Part shown: positions 46,386 to 57,505 of the stretch, piece by piece
How the letters are laid out: the number at the start of each line of letters is the position of its first letter
How positions within the stretch are numbered: the stretch's first letter is position 1
Source of the DNA: Bicyclus anynana
Taxonomy: Eukaryota; Arthropoda; Insecta; Lepidoptera; Nymphalidae
Length of the DNA: 64,000 bases
Direction of reading: 5' to 3'
NCBI RefSeq assembly: GCF_947172395.1
Contig: NC_069087.1
Location: 3,286,001-3,350,000 of the forward strand
Made by a program: the position numbers and the translations under genes
The notes under the pieces: model-generated
The model's database searches: none
Seen by the model: the letters and a program-made list of their open reading frames with translations, nothing else
What the model was told of the DNA's origin: nothing

Positions 46386-47454
46386 AAAATACAATGATAT
46401 AATAAAGCCTATGACACTGTCCCTCATAGAGAATAACGCCGATATCTTTTGATTGGCTTGTGTGATTTTCATTATATGTATTGTGTGTATTGGCTTTTTA
46501 TTTCTTATTCTTTCTATCGAGCAATCTTGTTCACGTCACTTTTCAAGCAAAAACAAACGCATCACAATCGATCAAATCGCTTAGAAGCTACTGACATACA
46601 AGTCAAAATACCCCTATTTTTGCGTCAGGGTTTAAAAAAATCACTAAAAAAATTTAAAAATCTTTAAAAAAATCACTGAAGTACATTTGATATTTTTAAA
46701 CCCTTAAATATACTTCAGTAAAAATGCTAAAAAACAAAATAAACGGTTGATAAAAAACCTTGACATCAGTCACACCGGATTGTAGATAAAACTATGTCCC
46801 GGATACGTTTAATTAACACGTAATTGATTCCTTCGCTAGTCGGCACCACTGACCGCTACGACAAACAAACCGCCTCTTTTGTTTACGTAAGGTAATAATT
46901 AAACCTTTTGATTTGAGTATTTTTAACCGATTCCATAAAAGGAGGAGGTTCTTACTACTTATTTTTAAATAGACTATAATTATAAAAATAACTACGTAAA
47001 CTGTCCCTTGCCATTTCGGCTTTGCGATTAGATTTTAATCCCCATCCTCTATCCATTGCCAAGTAATAAACCATTTTTATTAAAATAGTAATCTTATCTA
47101 TAAAGTAATAAATAAAATACAAAGAAACAACAGTGAGAAAGTCATGGAATTACAAGCAAAGCCGTTCTTACAAATAATTTCATATTTCACCGTAAAAACA
47201 TGCAATAACTACAATAGGTAGGTATCTACCTAATTATTGTTAGGTTATTAAATACGGCTATCTTGCGTTGTCTTCCATAGAAATACTGCAATGTTTTTAT
47301 ACTTTTCCTTATCAGCATGCCCAAGGAAAATTTATTCTTATAATGAATTATTTTGGCACGTATGTAGATAATATTTAATACTGGTATTATAAAAAGCAAT
47401 TACCTAAGAACTTTAACTATTGCATTAAAGGTTACCTATTTATAACAGCCTTAT
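46386..47454. other. No supported feature
   Basis: AT-rich. A 9-bp inverted pair (ACTGAAGTA / TACTTCAGT) lies near 46675-46721. Confidence 0.5.
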
Positions 47455-47740
47455 TACTGAGCCAGGCGTCCCTCTTTTTAAAAGAGGGGATATGGGGCTC
47501 AGATTCACCACGCTGCTCCAATGTGGGTAAGCGGGTTTTAGGGTGATACAACATAAATTTTTTTGATGACAATTAATAAATAATTTAAGGAACCGTGTTC
47601 TCCAAGAGACGGGTGTGTCACCAATATTAACAGCCCAACTCCGGGCTGAGAATTTTTACTGATAATTTCTTGGAAGAAAGAAATCCTCATCATAGTTCAT
47701 AGTTCGACCCTGGACAGCCCGTAGTAGATATGCACTTTTT
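47455..47740 (-). mobile_element. SINE family D, near complete
   Basis: The left part GGGGATATGGGGCTCAGATT and CACGCTGCTCCAATGTGGGT is joined to CAACTCCGGGCTGAGAATTT and GTTCGACCCTGGACAGCC (inverted B box). This copy shows that the ATATGGGGCTCAG segment is the 3' part of family D. Confidence 0.55.
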
Positions 47741-47869
47741 TTGAGGATGAAAAATCCCTTCTGGAGTTTTGCCAATTTGGGCAGGGCGTGTCCGATTCGC
47801 ACGGACTAAACGACCTCCTCTTGACTCCGAAGTCAGCATGGCACTCATGCCAACTCTACTTATTTACTC

Positions 47870-48130
47870 TTTTCTGTTTTTCCTTTTTTTCTCTTTTTCT
47901 TTCTCCTCAGCATAATCGCTCTTAGCATTTGCCCATATCTCTGCCAATCTTGCTCACTAGACAGCATAAGTGTGATCAGGCTTTCACGATCTACATTACT
48001 GCTCGTTCTTTCTGCGAGTAGCCTCAGGTCTCTACTGGCGACACATTTAACGATAGCGCTTCGGAAAGTCTTCTTCTTCGCAACAGAAGCATTTTTCTAT
48101 AGGAGCGTTCCCGATTGCGATAGGTGTTGA
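47870..48130 (-). mobile_element. LINE ORF C-terminal fragment, other family
   Basis: The minus strand encodes KKKTFRSAIVKCVASRDLRL, LAERTSSNVDRESLITLMLS and SEQDWQRYGQMLRAIMLRRK before Lys-rich low complexity. The spacing of Leu, Trp and Tyr near the end is typical of non-LTR retrotransposon C-termini. The clade is not assigned. Confidence 0.5.
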
Positions 48131-48150
48131 ACACCCCTAAATTAGGTATT

Positions 48151-48352
48151 ATATCCTACTAAAAACGCGAAAGTTGGTATGGTTGTATGTTTGTTACTCT
48201 TTAAAGCCGCTACTACTGAAGCGATTTGACTGAAATTTGGAATGGAAATAGATTTTACTCTGAATTATTACATAGGCTACTTTTTATTAGGGATATCTAG
48301 GGATTTGTAAAAAACTGAATTCCATGCGGACGAAGTCGAAGACGTCCGCTAG
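48151..48352 (+). mobile_element. Helitron-like (Lep1-type) element, 3' end intact
   Basis: The right end reads GCGGACGAAGTCGAAGACGT...CCGCTAG followed by T. Inside are GAAGCGATTTGACTGAAATT and AATAGATTTTACTCTGAATT, blocks shared with the copy at 654. Confidence 0.6.
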
Positions 48353-49084
48353 TTTATAATATACATTGAGTAGAACTTACCTAAATATCTATGATTTAAT
48401 TTTGTACCCAGACCCACCTACGTGTTTACTGTAAATTACCTATTATTTGCCGTAAGTTGTCTACGTTTCTTTACAATATCTACTTGGACAATAGTTCAAT
48501 GGGTCCTTTATTGCTGAACAATAAATTTTATAATGGGTATGGATTTTACACAAGGGTTCTTTATTTAAAGTTTACAGCGCACAGATCGGAGCAGACGCAG
48601 CGACGCCTCGGTACGGCATGCAAAGTGAACGACGCGCCGTCTGCTACCAAGTTCCGCGCCTTGCGCATAGATGGCGCTGTTAGGAATTACGAGTTTTCAT
48701 AGACTAAATTATTACTAGAGAATCAATATTTTAAGAAGCTATTCATTTCATTCGGTTTGATATATTGACAATTTTTAACCGACTTCTAAAAGGAGGAGGT
48801 TCTCAATTCGGTCGGTATTTTTTTATTTTGTAATGTAAGATTAAACGAATAAGTAATTTGAGTAGGAAAGTTTTTAAGTTTTAGTAGTTTTTAAGGTTTT
48901 ATTTATTTATTAGAACATAGATCAAGTTATTTAATATTTTATAAGATTTTTATATTGACACAAATGCGGGAATGGACATTCCCTTTTGGTATTAGGTATA
49001 TTACTTCAATGCCACGTGTTAATTTGATAAGCTCTTGGAAAATCGCTACAATAAGGGTGTTTCAGGCTAATAAAATATGTAATA
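48353..49084. other. No supported gene; GC patch at 48575-48700
   Basis: The patch encodes a short frame (RSEQTQRRLGTACKVNDAPS) without splice support and contains GCGCATAGATGGCGCTG, a string I associate with lepidopteran repeats. Confidence 0.4.
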
Positions 49085-49423
49085 CTAGCGGACGCCCGCG
49101 ACTTCGTCCGCGTGAAACTCGATATAAACTTTCAACTACCCCTATCCTACTCCTATCCTACCCCTATCTACCCATACCCTACCCTACCCCTACCCTATTC
49201 CTATCCTACACCTACCTTTCTGGTTGATTTTTTACACCTTGTGTCCGAAAAACCCAAATATTTTACGGAACCGTATTTTTCCAAAATAAAATTAAGCCTA
49301 TGTTACTTGTGGATAATGTAGCTTTCGAATGGTGAAAGTAGTAGTTTTTGAGCGTATTCATTACAAACAAACAAACATACAAACAAAGTTTTCCTCTTTA
49401 TAATATTAGTATAGAAGTATAGA
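49085..49423 (-). mobile_element. Complete Helitron-like (Lep1-type) element with CCCTA tract
   Basis: On the minus strand it starts TCTATACTTCTATACTAATA (after A) and ends GGGCGTCCGCTAG (before T). Both Helitron hallmarks and the A|T insertion context are present. A (CCTAT/CCCTA)n tract lies at about 49138-49215. This is the best-preserved copy in the window. Confidence 0.75.
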
Positions 49424-49981
49424 TTAATTGTACGGTCTTCGATTTTGCGTACCTACCTAATAATAACACCACCTTGTCTACCAAAAATAAACAAATATGT
49501 ACTTTTCTACACGAATTGTAGATAGTATAGGTACATGTAAACAAAATATTAATTAAAAAGTCACCTCTTCCACTAAAAAAGGATAGGTACTTGTAAGTAA
49601 TAAAATTAATTTCTATTTTTCGTGTGCCGCGTCGCCATAATTACAGCCAATCTAAAATTGATAGGAGGGTTAGCGTGATGTATCGTTGTTTTGCTTTGCC
49701 ATGTCGATGTCGATAGCACGAGGTACCGGGTACGACCCTTCGTTTATTAGGGTTCCTTGATCCAGACCATAATCCAAACAAATTGTAGTTGTTTTTAGAA
49801 CTGTTACTAACAGTGTAAAAAAAAACGGATTTTTTTTATATAGAAACCCGATAATTACTATCGTGTTTCTTAATCAACGTAATGTTCCTACTTGGCTACC
49901 TATTTCTTTTTAAACCCGAGTCATGCGCTTTATATACTTACTTTAAATATAACCGAAGCACATTATTTGCTTCTCAGGCAG

Positions 49982-50233
49982 TTCGCTGACAGGCAATTCC
50001 ACAAAATGGAGGAATTATTGGTACAAACTTCTGGAAAATTTCAACGTGAATACTCACAAAACCAATGTTGCTCATACCGTTGCACCAATTGCTGTTTTGA
50101 CCTAACTCCACCTAGCGGCGTGAACTTCATAGATGAAAAATGCACTACCCTAAGGACCCAATACAAACCCATGTTGGACCACAGAATAAAAACATATATA
50201 GTTGGACAAGGAATTTTCAATTTTTACTTATAG
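49982..50233 (+). CDS. Possible terminal exon or small cysteine-rich ORF, unidentified
   Basis: A frame richer in GC than its flanks runs from a splice-acceptor-like TTCTCAGGCAG (ending 49981) to TAG at 50231-50233. From there it reads FADRQFHKMEELLVQTSG..., with the cluster CCSYRCTNCC, then DLTPPSGVNF, and it ends GQGIFNFYL. An internal ATGG at 50007 with A at -3 could instead start a 75-residue protein. An AATAAA lies about 70 bp past the stop (50306), as expected for a short 3' UTR. No family is recognised and no signal peptide or membrane segment is evident. It might be the last exon of a gene upstream, an alternative terminal exon of the proline-rich gene, or an old transposon fragment. 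Confidence 0.3.
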   Translation, partial: FADRQFHKMEELLVQTSGKFQREYSQNQCCSYRCTNCCFDLTPPSGVNFIDEKCTTLRTQYKPMLDHRIKTYIVGQGIFNFYL

Positions 50234-50387
50234 TGCAGTCAATAAGTTGCATCGACGACTTTTGTGCCGGGTAGAAAGAAGGTCACGGCGTTGATCTAAA
50301 GGAAATAAAATCATTACAATCGACAAGTCATTATAGATGATTTGTATTGTAAAGCCGACGGTAATATAGATAAAAAATAAGGAACTT

Positions 50388-50712
50388 TGACGGCCTCCGT
50401 GGCGCAGTGGTATGCGCGGTGGATTTACAAGATGGAGGTCCTGGTTTCGATCCTCGGCTGGGCAGATTGAGATTTTCTTAATTTGTCCAGGTCTGGCTGG
50501 TGGGAGGCTTCGGCCGTGGCTAGTTACCACTCTACCGGCAAAGACGTACCACCAAGCGATTTAGCGTTCCGGTACGATGCCGTGTAGAAACCGAAAGGGG
50601 TGTGGATTTTCATCCTCCTCCTAACAAGTTAGCCCGCTTCCATCTTAGACTGCATCATCACTTACCATCAGGTGAGATTGTAGTCAAGGGCTAACTTGTA
50701 AAGAATAAAAAA
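50388..50712 (+). mobile_element. tRNA-derived SINE, family A, full length
   Basis: The most complete copy: A box TGGCGCAGTGGTATGCG at about 50400, B box GGTTTCGATCC near 50444, complete body and tail, A-rich 3' end (AAGAATAAAAAAAAG). It lies 155 bp downstream of the candidate terminal exon at 49982-50233. Confidence 0.88.
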
Positions 50713-51836
50713 AAGAAAAACTTCGTTTCAATAATCGTCTACGGAACCTTTAGTTTTAAAGTTACTTGCGCTTTCATCTTTTTTTTTTCAATTCTCGATG
50801 GTGTGTCAAGTGCGCGGGCCGCCGTGATTGATGCACGGGGAACGGGATTTGATGCTAGAGCTAATGTTTTTTTTATTGTACAAGCAATTGTAATTCTAAT
50901 GAGCCACATGGCGCTCGGCTTTGTATTTTACTAATGCAGTGGTTCAGTGATTAGTTTGTTTAGGTGTAATGAAGTCTGTTTTGGGTCTTACCTAAAAGAC
51001 CGCATTTTTTTTTCAAAGCCAATGGATATTTTATTGGTATTACACCAATGTCCATTGGCCATCCAGAAATGCCAGTATCGCCATAGTTAGTACAAGTATG
51101 CGATGCTGGCATTTCTTTAACCACTTACAAACTGTCCGTTGAATCCGCTAGGAATAATTGATTACTATTGTCTTGTACCTTTTATGTATTCTGTGGTATT
51201 GTCATGATATTTGAAATGCTGTTTTAAGTTTTTTTCTATGGAGATCGTCCAGAGTAGCTTTTCGTTCTGTGTAAAAAAAAGTAAAAATGACCGCTTTAAT
51301 CTGATTCGATTTCGATTCTGAAGAAATAAAGGCTTGGAATCTGTTGCCGTCGCTATAATGGTGTCTTTTAAGTTTTAATTTACTTAATTATATTTTATTT
51401 ATTAATTGTTTTGTATTAATTATCTACAAGGAGAAAAAACCCTGGGCCTGGGTACAAAAGCCCTGGGTAAGCTGGTGTAGTTTAGTGCTGCCTGTATTTG
51501 ATTTGTAAAAGTAGTATTAGATGACTATCGTTATCTGGAATGGAGGCTCACCTAAAAAGCAACGCTGCATTCTCTGTTTGTCTGTATTCTATGTCATTAT
51601 TAGGAGAATATAGTCAAATTCTGTGACTTTTTGTTAGACATTCAAGTTAATGAATCATCAGTCATCGCAGTATATTTTTCTACTGCCACTGGAGCATTTA
51701 CTAGGAATGTTGAGTTCTTTAGAACTTTCTGGTGTGTGATAAAATTCACCTAAATGAAACTAAATTTAATTTTAACTAAATGAAGATGTTATCTTTCTTT
51801 CTTTGTTTGTAATGTTTACCTTTTCCTTGTTCTCAG
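50713..51836. other. Upstream of exon A: intron or intergenic
   Basis: Two hairpins at 51018-51116; otherwise AT-rich. No upstream exon ending in a single codon base could be identified with confidence. Confidence 0.5.
51018..51116. repeat. Two adjacent hairpins (13 bp and 17 bp stems)
   Basis: GCCAATGGATATT (51018-51030) with AATGTCCATTGGC (51047-51059), one mismatch; AGAAATGCCAGTATCGC (51065-51081) with GCGATGCTGGCATTTCT (51100-51116), one mismatch. They lie 720 bp upstream of exon A. Confidence 0.78.
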
Positions 51837-52051
51837 ATTGGCGCGCCCCGATGACGGACGAGCCGGAGGCGGGGCGGCGGGCCCGCGCGCCGCCCGCGCC
51901 GCCGCCCCGCGCCCCCGCGCGCCCCGAGCCGCGCCCGCGCACGCTGCCGCCGCGCCTTATCCGCCCGTCCGAGCACCTCGCGCTGGTGCAGCAGGCGCGC
52001 GAGCGGCGCCCGCCGCCGCCGCCGCTCGTGCCCGCCGTCACCGTGCTGCAG
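51837..52051 (+). CDS. Internal exon A of an unidentified proline-rich protein
   Basis: I do not recognise the protein. The exon follows a strong 3' splice site (pyrimidine tract then TTCTCAG, ending at 51836) and ends at a GT donor (CAG|GTACAA at 52052). It begins at the second base of a codon, so the upstream exon must leave one base (probably G, giving Asp-Trp-Arg), and it ends in phase 0. About 71 residues are encoded. They open with DWRAPMTDEPEAG, continue as an Arg/Pro/Ala-rich stretch that looks disordered, include a possible short helix (PSEHLALVQQARERR), then five prolines and LVPAVTVLQ. The GC content is far above the surrounding AT-rich DNA, so all six frames are nearly open and the antisense frames are shadows. 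Proline runs suggest an SH3- or WW-binding scaffold, but that is inference only. The frame choice rests on splice phase and on the motif shared with exon B. Confidence 0.72.
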
Positions 52052-52090
52052 GTACAACCACTGAACCAGTGCCGTAAAATCGTAAATAGC

Positions 52091-52562
52091 CAAAATCAAA
52101 ATCAAAATCAAAAATCATTTATTTCAAGTAGGCTCAGTTTACAAGCACTTTTGACACGTCAGTTGACTATTTGTAAAGATTCTACCACCAGGTTCGGAAG
52201 GCAGGTTCTGCTGAGAAGATACCGGCAAGAAACTCAACAGTTGCTCTTTTGAAATGAAAAAGTATTATAATTTACAATTGATAACAATTACAATTTCTTA
52301 TAGTTTTACTTCCTGTGTGAAGGTGGAAGCTGATCCAACGGCCTCCAAGCATCTTTATCATTAAGGAACTCATCAATGTTGTAGTAACCTCGACTAAGTA
52401 AATGTTTTTAACACATTGCTTAAAGCTATGCATTGGCAGGTCCATCACAGTCTTGGGGATCTTACTATAGCAGAGTACACCCAAACCTACAAAAGATTTT
52501 TTTACTCTTTGGAGACGATATGCAGAAATAACTAACTTATGCCCGTGTCTAGTTTCTAGTGC
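52091..52562 (-). mobile_element. Same LINE, longer copy, in the intron of the proline-rich gene
   Basis: The minus strand reads ETRHGHKLVISAYRLQRVKK, SFVGLGVLCYSKIPKTVMD, LPMHSFKQCVK, then after a one-base loss HLLSRGYY-type sequence. The (TTTTGA)n tail lies at 52091-52113, 40 bp past the exon A donor. It is antisense to the host gene. Confidence 0.68.
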
Positions 52563-53954
52563 CTTTTCTGCGCTCTGTGCGAGCTTCTATATCTGCGCTC
52601 TATTTAACTTGACCCTTTGCCTATCATACCACCCACTGTGTCTCACTCACTAAAACTGAAACGCAGGTTCACTACTGCAAATGCGTTGCTCATTCTGATG
52701 CTTAATTCTATCTATTCTTGCGCCCCTAAGAGTCTACGCCTTGTGCCTGGACACCGGTGGCACCGCCCTATTTACGCCACTGCACAGAACAGACAACGCC
52801 AAAAGCTAACGCTTTTAGCAATAGAAGTAGCAAGGGGGCGTGGCCCGCGTGCACCCGAGTGTGCGGAACATCGCAAGCGTGTCCGCGCATGTACTAGCAG
52901 TCTTGTTTTGTTCTGTGACAAAAGGAATAAATAATATTATAAAAGGAACAATAATATTCAACAAAAGGAATAAATAAAATAAGGGTGACATATTTCATTT
53001 TTCACTAAATATTAAACATCCATTTAGGCCACGCCCCTGGGTACGCTGGTTTCAATACAAAGAATTTACACTTTATAAATCTAGTTACCTCTTATATCTG
53101 TGGGTACAACATATGACTATGAGATTGCTGCTATCGGTACCTTACATGGCTTCGCCGGCGAAGACGAGGTCCCAGTTATCTGACGTCACCCGGACGTGGG
53201 CTTTTTTATCACGATCTCGGGGGCGCCTGGTCTGATACACTCAGGGCAAAACACGGCCCTCTGAGCCGAGTCTCCGACGCCCTTAGAAAGTCGTTCCACC
53301 CATCTTTTCTACTTCTGTCTTCGGGCCCCGTCAGGCAATACTTCTGCGGTCGCCCCGCGGTGACGTCGCTGAGGTCCTATCAGGGAGCCTACGGCACTTA
53401 CACAATCAGACAAAAAAACCATACATGTGTAAATGAATCTACGAATATACCACCTTCCTTTTAACGGTCCTTCGATGAGCTTTAAGAGCTACCAACAGTG
53501 CCCGCAAAAAGCGCCCAACACAATGTACCTAATAATACTCGTTATGAATAAACAACGGACGGGAATTTACATTGCTGGTACTCATATACTACAGTTAGCT
53601 GCAGTGAAGCTATTCATACCAATGGAGCAAGTCCCAATCCGATTGTTTATTGTCATACTGGTTTTTCGACAGTAAATAAGAATCAAGAGTTAATAAAAAT
53701 CGAACGAAACTGTACTGAAACCTAAAATTTAACAGAAAAATAGTTACAACAACAAACTTCTAAGAATCAATTAAAATTTGACAGAAAACACAACAGATAA
53801 GTATGAAAGATAAAATTTCAATTTTAATCATTTATTTTAATTACCCGTATCTGTTAATGAGCGTGTAGTGTTTCGAATCGATTCGACTCATTAAACCCTT
53901 GAAAATAAAAAAGACAACCCTTGCAGCACAAAAAATAGTGATGTTTTAATTCAG
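52563..53954 (+). other. Remainder of the intron between exons A and B
   Basis: This holds a GC-richer block at 52730-52900 and a second at 53140-53400 (GCTTCGCCGGCGAAGACGAG, CACCCGGACGTGGGC). They look like decayed mobile-element sequence but are not assigned. AT-rich spacer (AAAAGGAATAAATAA repeats) lies at 52920-52980. Confidence 0.5.
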
Positions 53955-54200
53955 GGACACCCGGGACCACGCTCGGCGCACCAAATGCCCGTCGCGCAGG
54001 GCCCGCCTCGCCACACGCCGCTCGTACCTGCGGTCACTGTGTTCCAAGGGCCCCACAGGCCGCTGGGCCCGCAGGGGCCAGTGCCCCGGCCCCCGCCGCC
54101 GCCCCCAGGGCCCAGGCCCTACGTACCGCCGCCTACACGCATGCCGACCCCCTTGCCGCATCCCGTCCTGAGACTGCCCCAACCGAGGAGAGATGTTCAG
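53955..54200 (+). CDS. Internal exon B of the same proline-rich protein
   Basis: This 246-bp exon encodes exactly 82 codons in phase 0 at both ends. It follows TTTTAATTCAG (ending 53954) and is followed by the donor CAG|GTATGT at 54201. It joins in frame to exon A across a 1.9-kb intron. The sequence starts GHPGPRSAHQMPVAQGPP, contains LVPAVTVFQGPHRPLGP around residues 23-40, then a run of six prolines near residue 50, then PRPYVPPPTRMPTPLPHPV, and ends QPRRDVQ. LVPAVTV(L/F)Q also closes exon A, which suggests an internal sequence repeat. High Pro, Gly and Arg with no hydrophobic core indicate an intrinsically disordered segment. It is not a Gly-X-Y collagen. No start or stop codon is present, so the gene extends beyond both exons. 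Function unknown. Confidence 0.72.
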
Positions 54201-56108
54201 GTATGTTACATTATTTTGCTTTTATTGGGTGATAAAAGATCCGTGTTCTATATTTATGAAGAAAAAATATCATTAACATTAAGTGTACTATCTAACTTAA
54301 TTAGTTTATAGATAGGTTGTCTTAGATATAAAAGTTAATTATGATAACGTTATACATATTGGAGCTATACGTACGTTCCTCGTTTAAGGAAACCAATTGT
54401 TGTACAAAAAGTTTATATTATTAAGAGCATATATAAGTAAGTTTATTATGTATATTTTTATTTATTAATAACTAAATTTAATTTATATATTTATTTATTG
54501 AAAAAATAAGTCACATAAGCACAAACAATTTCTCAAGAAAAAGAATCTTAGAAGTGACTCGTACAAATAAATCAATCTCCTTTCCAAAGCCCACGACGTG
54601 GAACGGGTTGCGTTGCCAGTAACAAAAAATACGCGCTTGTTATCCTAAGGATCTGTAAAGGATTAACGGTGGAACCAGCGCGACAACTTATATGCGCCTC
54701 AATGTCATCTGTGGTAGCTTTTTCTGCGGACCACATTGTTTAGGATTTAGAGTTGTGGCCACGGCGTTGCGTCGAAAATCGCGCGATACTAGAAGCGGTG
54801 TTTTTGCTTGTGTACGGAAACAATAGTGCATGTTTTTATCTTCGATGGCGTGGAATAATTTAATATAATCTCCATGAAACACGACCTTAAATCTAAGCCA
54901 TCAACTACCTATACATGAATAAGCTTGTTTATTTAGAATTATTACATTTTATAAATGTTCGAATCCAGTTTCGTAAGTATAATAAGGTAGATCAGACAAT
55001 CTACAGAGGTACGCAAAAAATTTATATATATTATAGTATATGGATATGATGTTTATTTAAGGATCTGGTTAAATAATTAGCTTAATAAAAGTATGTTTCT
55101 TGAAGAAATTACATTTCTTTATCACTCTTCTAGGGCAAAATGTTCGCCGATGTACCAAAGCGGCGAAGTAACATTTGAAGCGGAATTATTTTTTCTGTTA
55201 CCATCAAGCTTAACAAACAACAAACAAACCAATCATAAAAAAAAATATACTAAAACTCAGGCTGTATCGGGCTCAACGAACCCGTTGTGGACAAATTAAA
55301 AATGTCATAAAACGATGTAGCAATTTTTTTTATAAAGTAATGATATCATTAGTATAGTAGGATTATCAAGATTTCTTAGATAAAAGTAAATTGCCGGGTG
55401 GTTACGATAGGCCTGAGCCGGGGATGGGCATTCCCTTCTGGTAATATTGAAATTATTACATTTGTAATAATTCAATTTCTTAGACAGTTTCATCGGTTAC
55501 AGCAAAATACACAACCAGAAAAAAATCCACCGTACGTCGTTTAATGGGATGTGGCGATTGATTGTTAGTTCAAATTAGCTGCACTGCACGTCGCTTTGCC
55601 GCGTCGCCCATTCCCGTGGCCAATCGGCAAGATCGTATACGTAACGTAGAAGTCAAAGCAATTCGTAACGGAGTTCGGATGTTATAAAAAACCTGCGTGT
55701 ACCTTAAATAATGAAGATCTATAACCGCGCTATCTCATGCGCAGACACATTCGAAAGTTGTTGATTTATACGAGGATATAAACGTTCTAAATTTGATTTG
55801 CCAAATATTTAATTCGTTAAAAACATTTGAAAGTGACGTCTTAATTGGTTCGATTTATGTGTTTTTCAAATTTAATTAAGCTACTATTATTGGTTGTTGC
55901 ATAAATCGTGGTTCTTTATCATTCTTTTGACGTACAAATAAATAGTGTAACATGGTTGAAGTTATACGTACCATAATTTATATTATAACTTGGATAGTGT
56001 TCGCTTCTGGGTGATATCGTTATAGAAAAACTTTTTAAATGTGTCGTAGACCGTTGGAGTAATATTTTTTCGCTAGACGTATAAATATTATTAATTATTA
56101 TTATCAAA
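54201..56108. other. Presumed intron downstream of exon B
   Basis: AT-rich. No further exon seen. A minus-strand ATG frame at 54688-54882 is unrecognised and probably chance. Confidence 0.45.
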
Positions 56109-56390
56109 AAGAGACGTGACCCAGTGGTTATGCCTTCGATTTGGAGGGCGTTAGTTCTCCGGTTCGGGGCATGCACCTCCAACTTTTCAGTTATGTGCAT
56201 TTTAATAAATTAAATATCACGTGTCTCAAACTGTGAAGGAAAACATCAAACTTGTATACCTGAGATTTTTTTTAATTTTTCGCATGTGTGTCCGTCAATC
56301 CGCATCAGGTCAGCTTGGTGGACGAAGGCCTAACCCTTCTCATTCTAAGAAGAGACTCGTGCTCGTGATTCAGTGATTCAATGTGGTTCA
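56109..56390 (+). mobile_element. tRNA-derived SINE, family B
   Basis: The head is GTGACCCAGTGGTTATGCCT and TCCGGTTCGGGGCATGCACC. The middle is CACGTGTCTCAAACTGTGAA, and the body is AATCCGCATCAGGTCAGCTT, GTGGACGAAGGCCTAACCC and CTCATTCTAAGAAGAGACTC. The (TGA)n end is not preserved. Confidence 0.78.
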
Positions 56391-57151
56391 GTTCAATTTA
56401 GTAAGATGTTATCATTAAGGGAGTAACTGCTTAAAAGTAAGCATTGTAACCGATGTACTTTTTTCCACATAAGAAGGTGGCAACCTTAACCGTTACGTAT
56501 GAAAAAATAGACCTATTACGCCTGTTTACTTGATGACGTGATAATTTTACAACAATAACAATAATCTGATTGGTAAATATGTACAATGGACATCTTTGCT
56601 CAGCTCTGTTGTCTACGCGCTATTGAATACTAGTGTTGCGCAAATATTATAGACGTCACTTAGGGCAGGAGCACATTTGGCAGGGCGCATTTAGCGCATG
56701 CTTTGTAACTATCAAACTACGCTACTATTGATAATAAAATACAATCGGAAAATTACTAAATACAATAACTAAGTTCCGAGACGAGAATTATTAGAGCATA
56801 GATGTAAAATGCCTTGTGGTTCTAGTGGTTAACCTGTTCGACTACGTCATAAATTCCTGAGTTCAAGACTTAGGACTTAAACTCATTTTCCGTTATTCTT
56901 TTAATATCCAAATAATAGTTGTAGTAGGAACCCGATGTTAGTCGTGGTTAACATTAAAATATGTTAGCGTTAGTTACATATTCATACATTATAATCCTAA
57001 GCCCGTGAAAAGCACTGAATTTAGTTATAGTGCTCGACACTCATTAAAGCAGCTTAATGGGCTTAATCTAAAGAGTTAGTCATTCCTTCTATAAGAGAAG
57101 GAAGTTTCTAAAACTGTCCCAAAAACAAAAATCAATTATTAATGTAACCTC
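56391..57151. other. No supported gene
   Basis: A short string near 56635-56665 (TTGCGCAAATATTATAGACG then TCACTTAGG) recurs near 57515-57547, indicating a small unclassified repeat. Confidence 0.45.
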
Positions 57152-57404
57152 ATCATCATCATCATCATCATATCAGCCGACGGGAATCCACCTAGGCCTT
57201 TTGTAGGGCTTCCAAACATCACGATTCTGAGCCGCCTGCATCCAGGCAATCCCTGCGACTCGCTTGATGTCGTCAATCGATCTGGTAGGGGGTCGCCCAA
57301 CACAGCGCTTTTTAGTGCGGGGTCGCCATCCCAGCACCTTGGGGCCCCAACGTCAAACGGCTCTTCGAACTATGTGCCCCGTCCATTGCCACCTGTAAAG
57401 GTCC
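57152..57404 (-). mobile_element. RTE-like LINE 3' end, longest C-terminal remnant
   Basis: On the minus strand one frame reads WTGHIVRRAV, stop, RWGPKVLGWRPRTKKRC, VGRPPTRSIDDIKRVAGIAW, MQAAQNRDVWK, then degrades to WIPVG and a stop. The (CAT)n on the plus strand at 57152 is its tail. One in-frame stop and a damaged end make it a pseudogene copy. Confidence 0.78.
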
Positions 57405-57487
57405 ACAAGTCACATGATTGGGTAAATATGATTAATTTTTCAATAATTGTCGAATGGTAACAAAATGTCAACGCTGCGTTAAGCCAG

Positions 57488-57505
57488 ATATGCGCCGGCG
57501 CATAT
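57488..57505. repeat. Perfect 18-bp palindrome
   Basis: ATATGCGCCGGCGCATAT is its own reverse complement. It lies in a repeat that shares GTTGTGCAAACATTAAAGAC-like sequence with 56635-56665. Confidence 0.7.

Noticed and set aside
50388..50470. A functional tRNA gene
   Set aside because: A and B boxes are present, but there is no cloverleaf closure and a SINE body follows. The same head occurs in other copies.
51018..51116. A microRNA gene cluster
   Set aside because: Stems of 13 and 17 bp are too short for canonical animal precursors. Kept only as hairpins.
51772..52111. Antisense and alternative-frame ORFs of 79-92 codons over exon A
   Set aside because: Extreme GC content removes stops from all frames. 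Only the frame consistent with splice phases and the LVPAVTV motif is kept.
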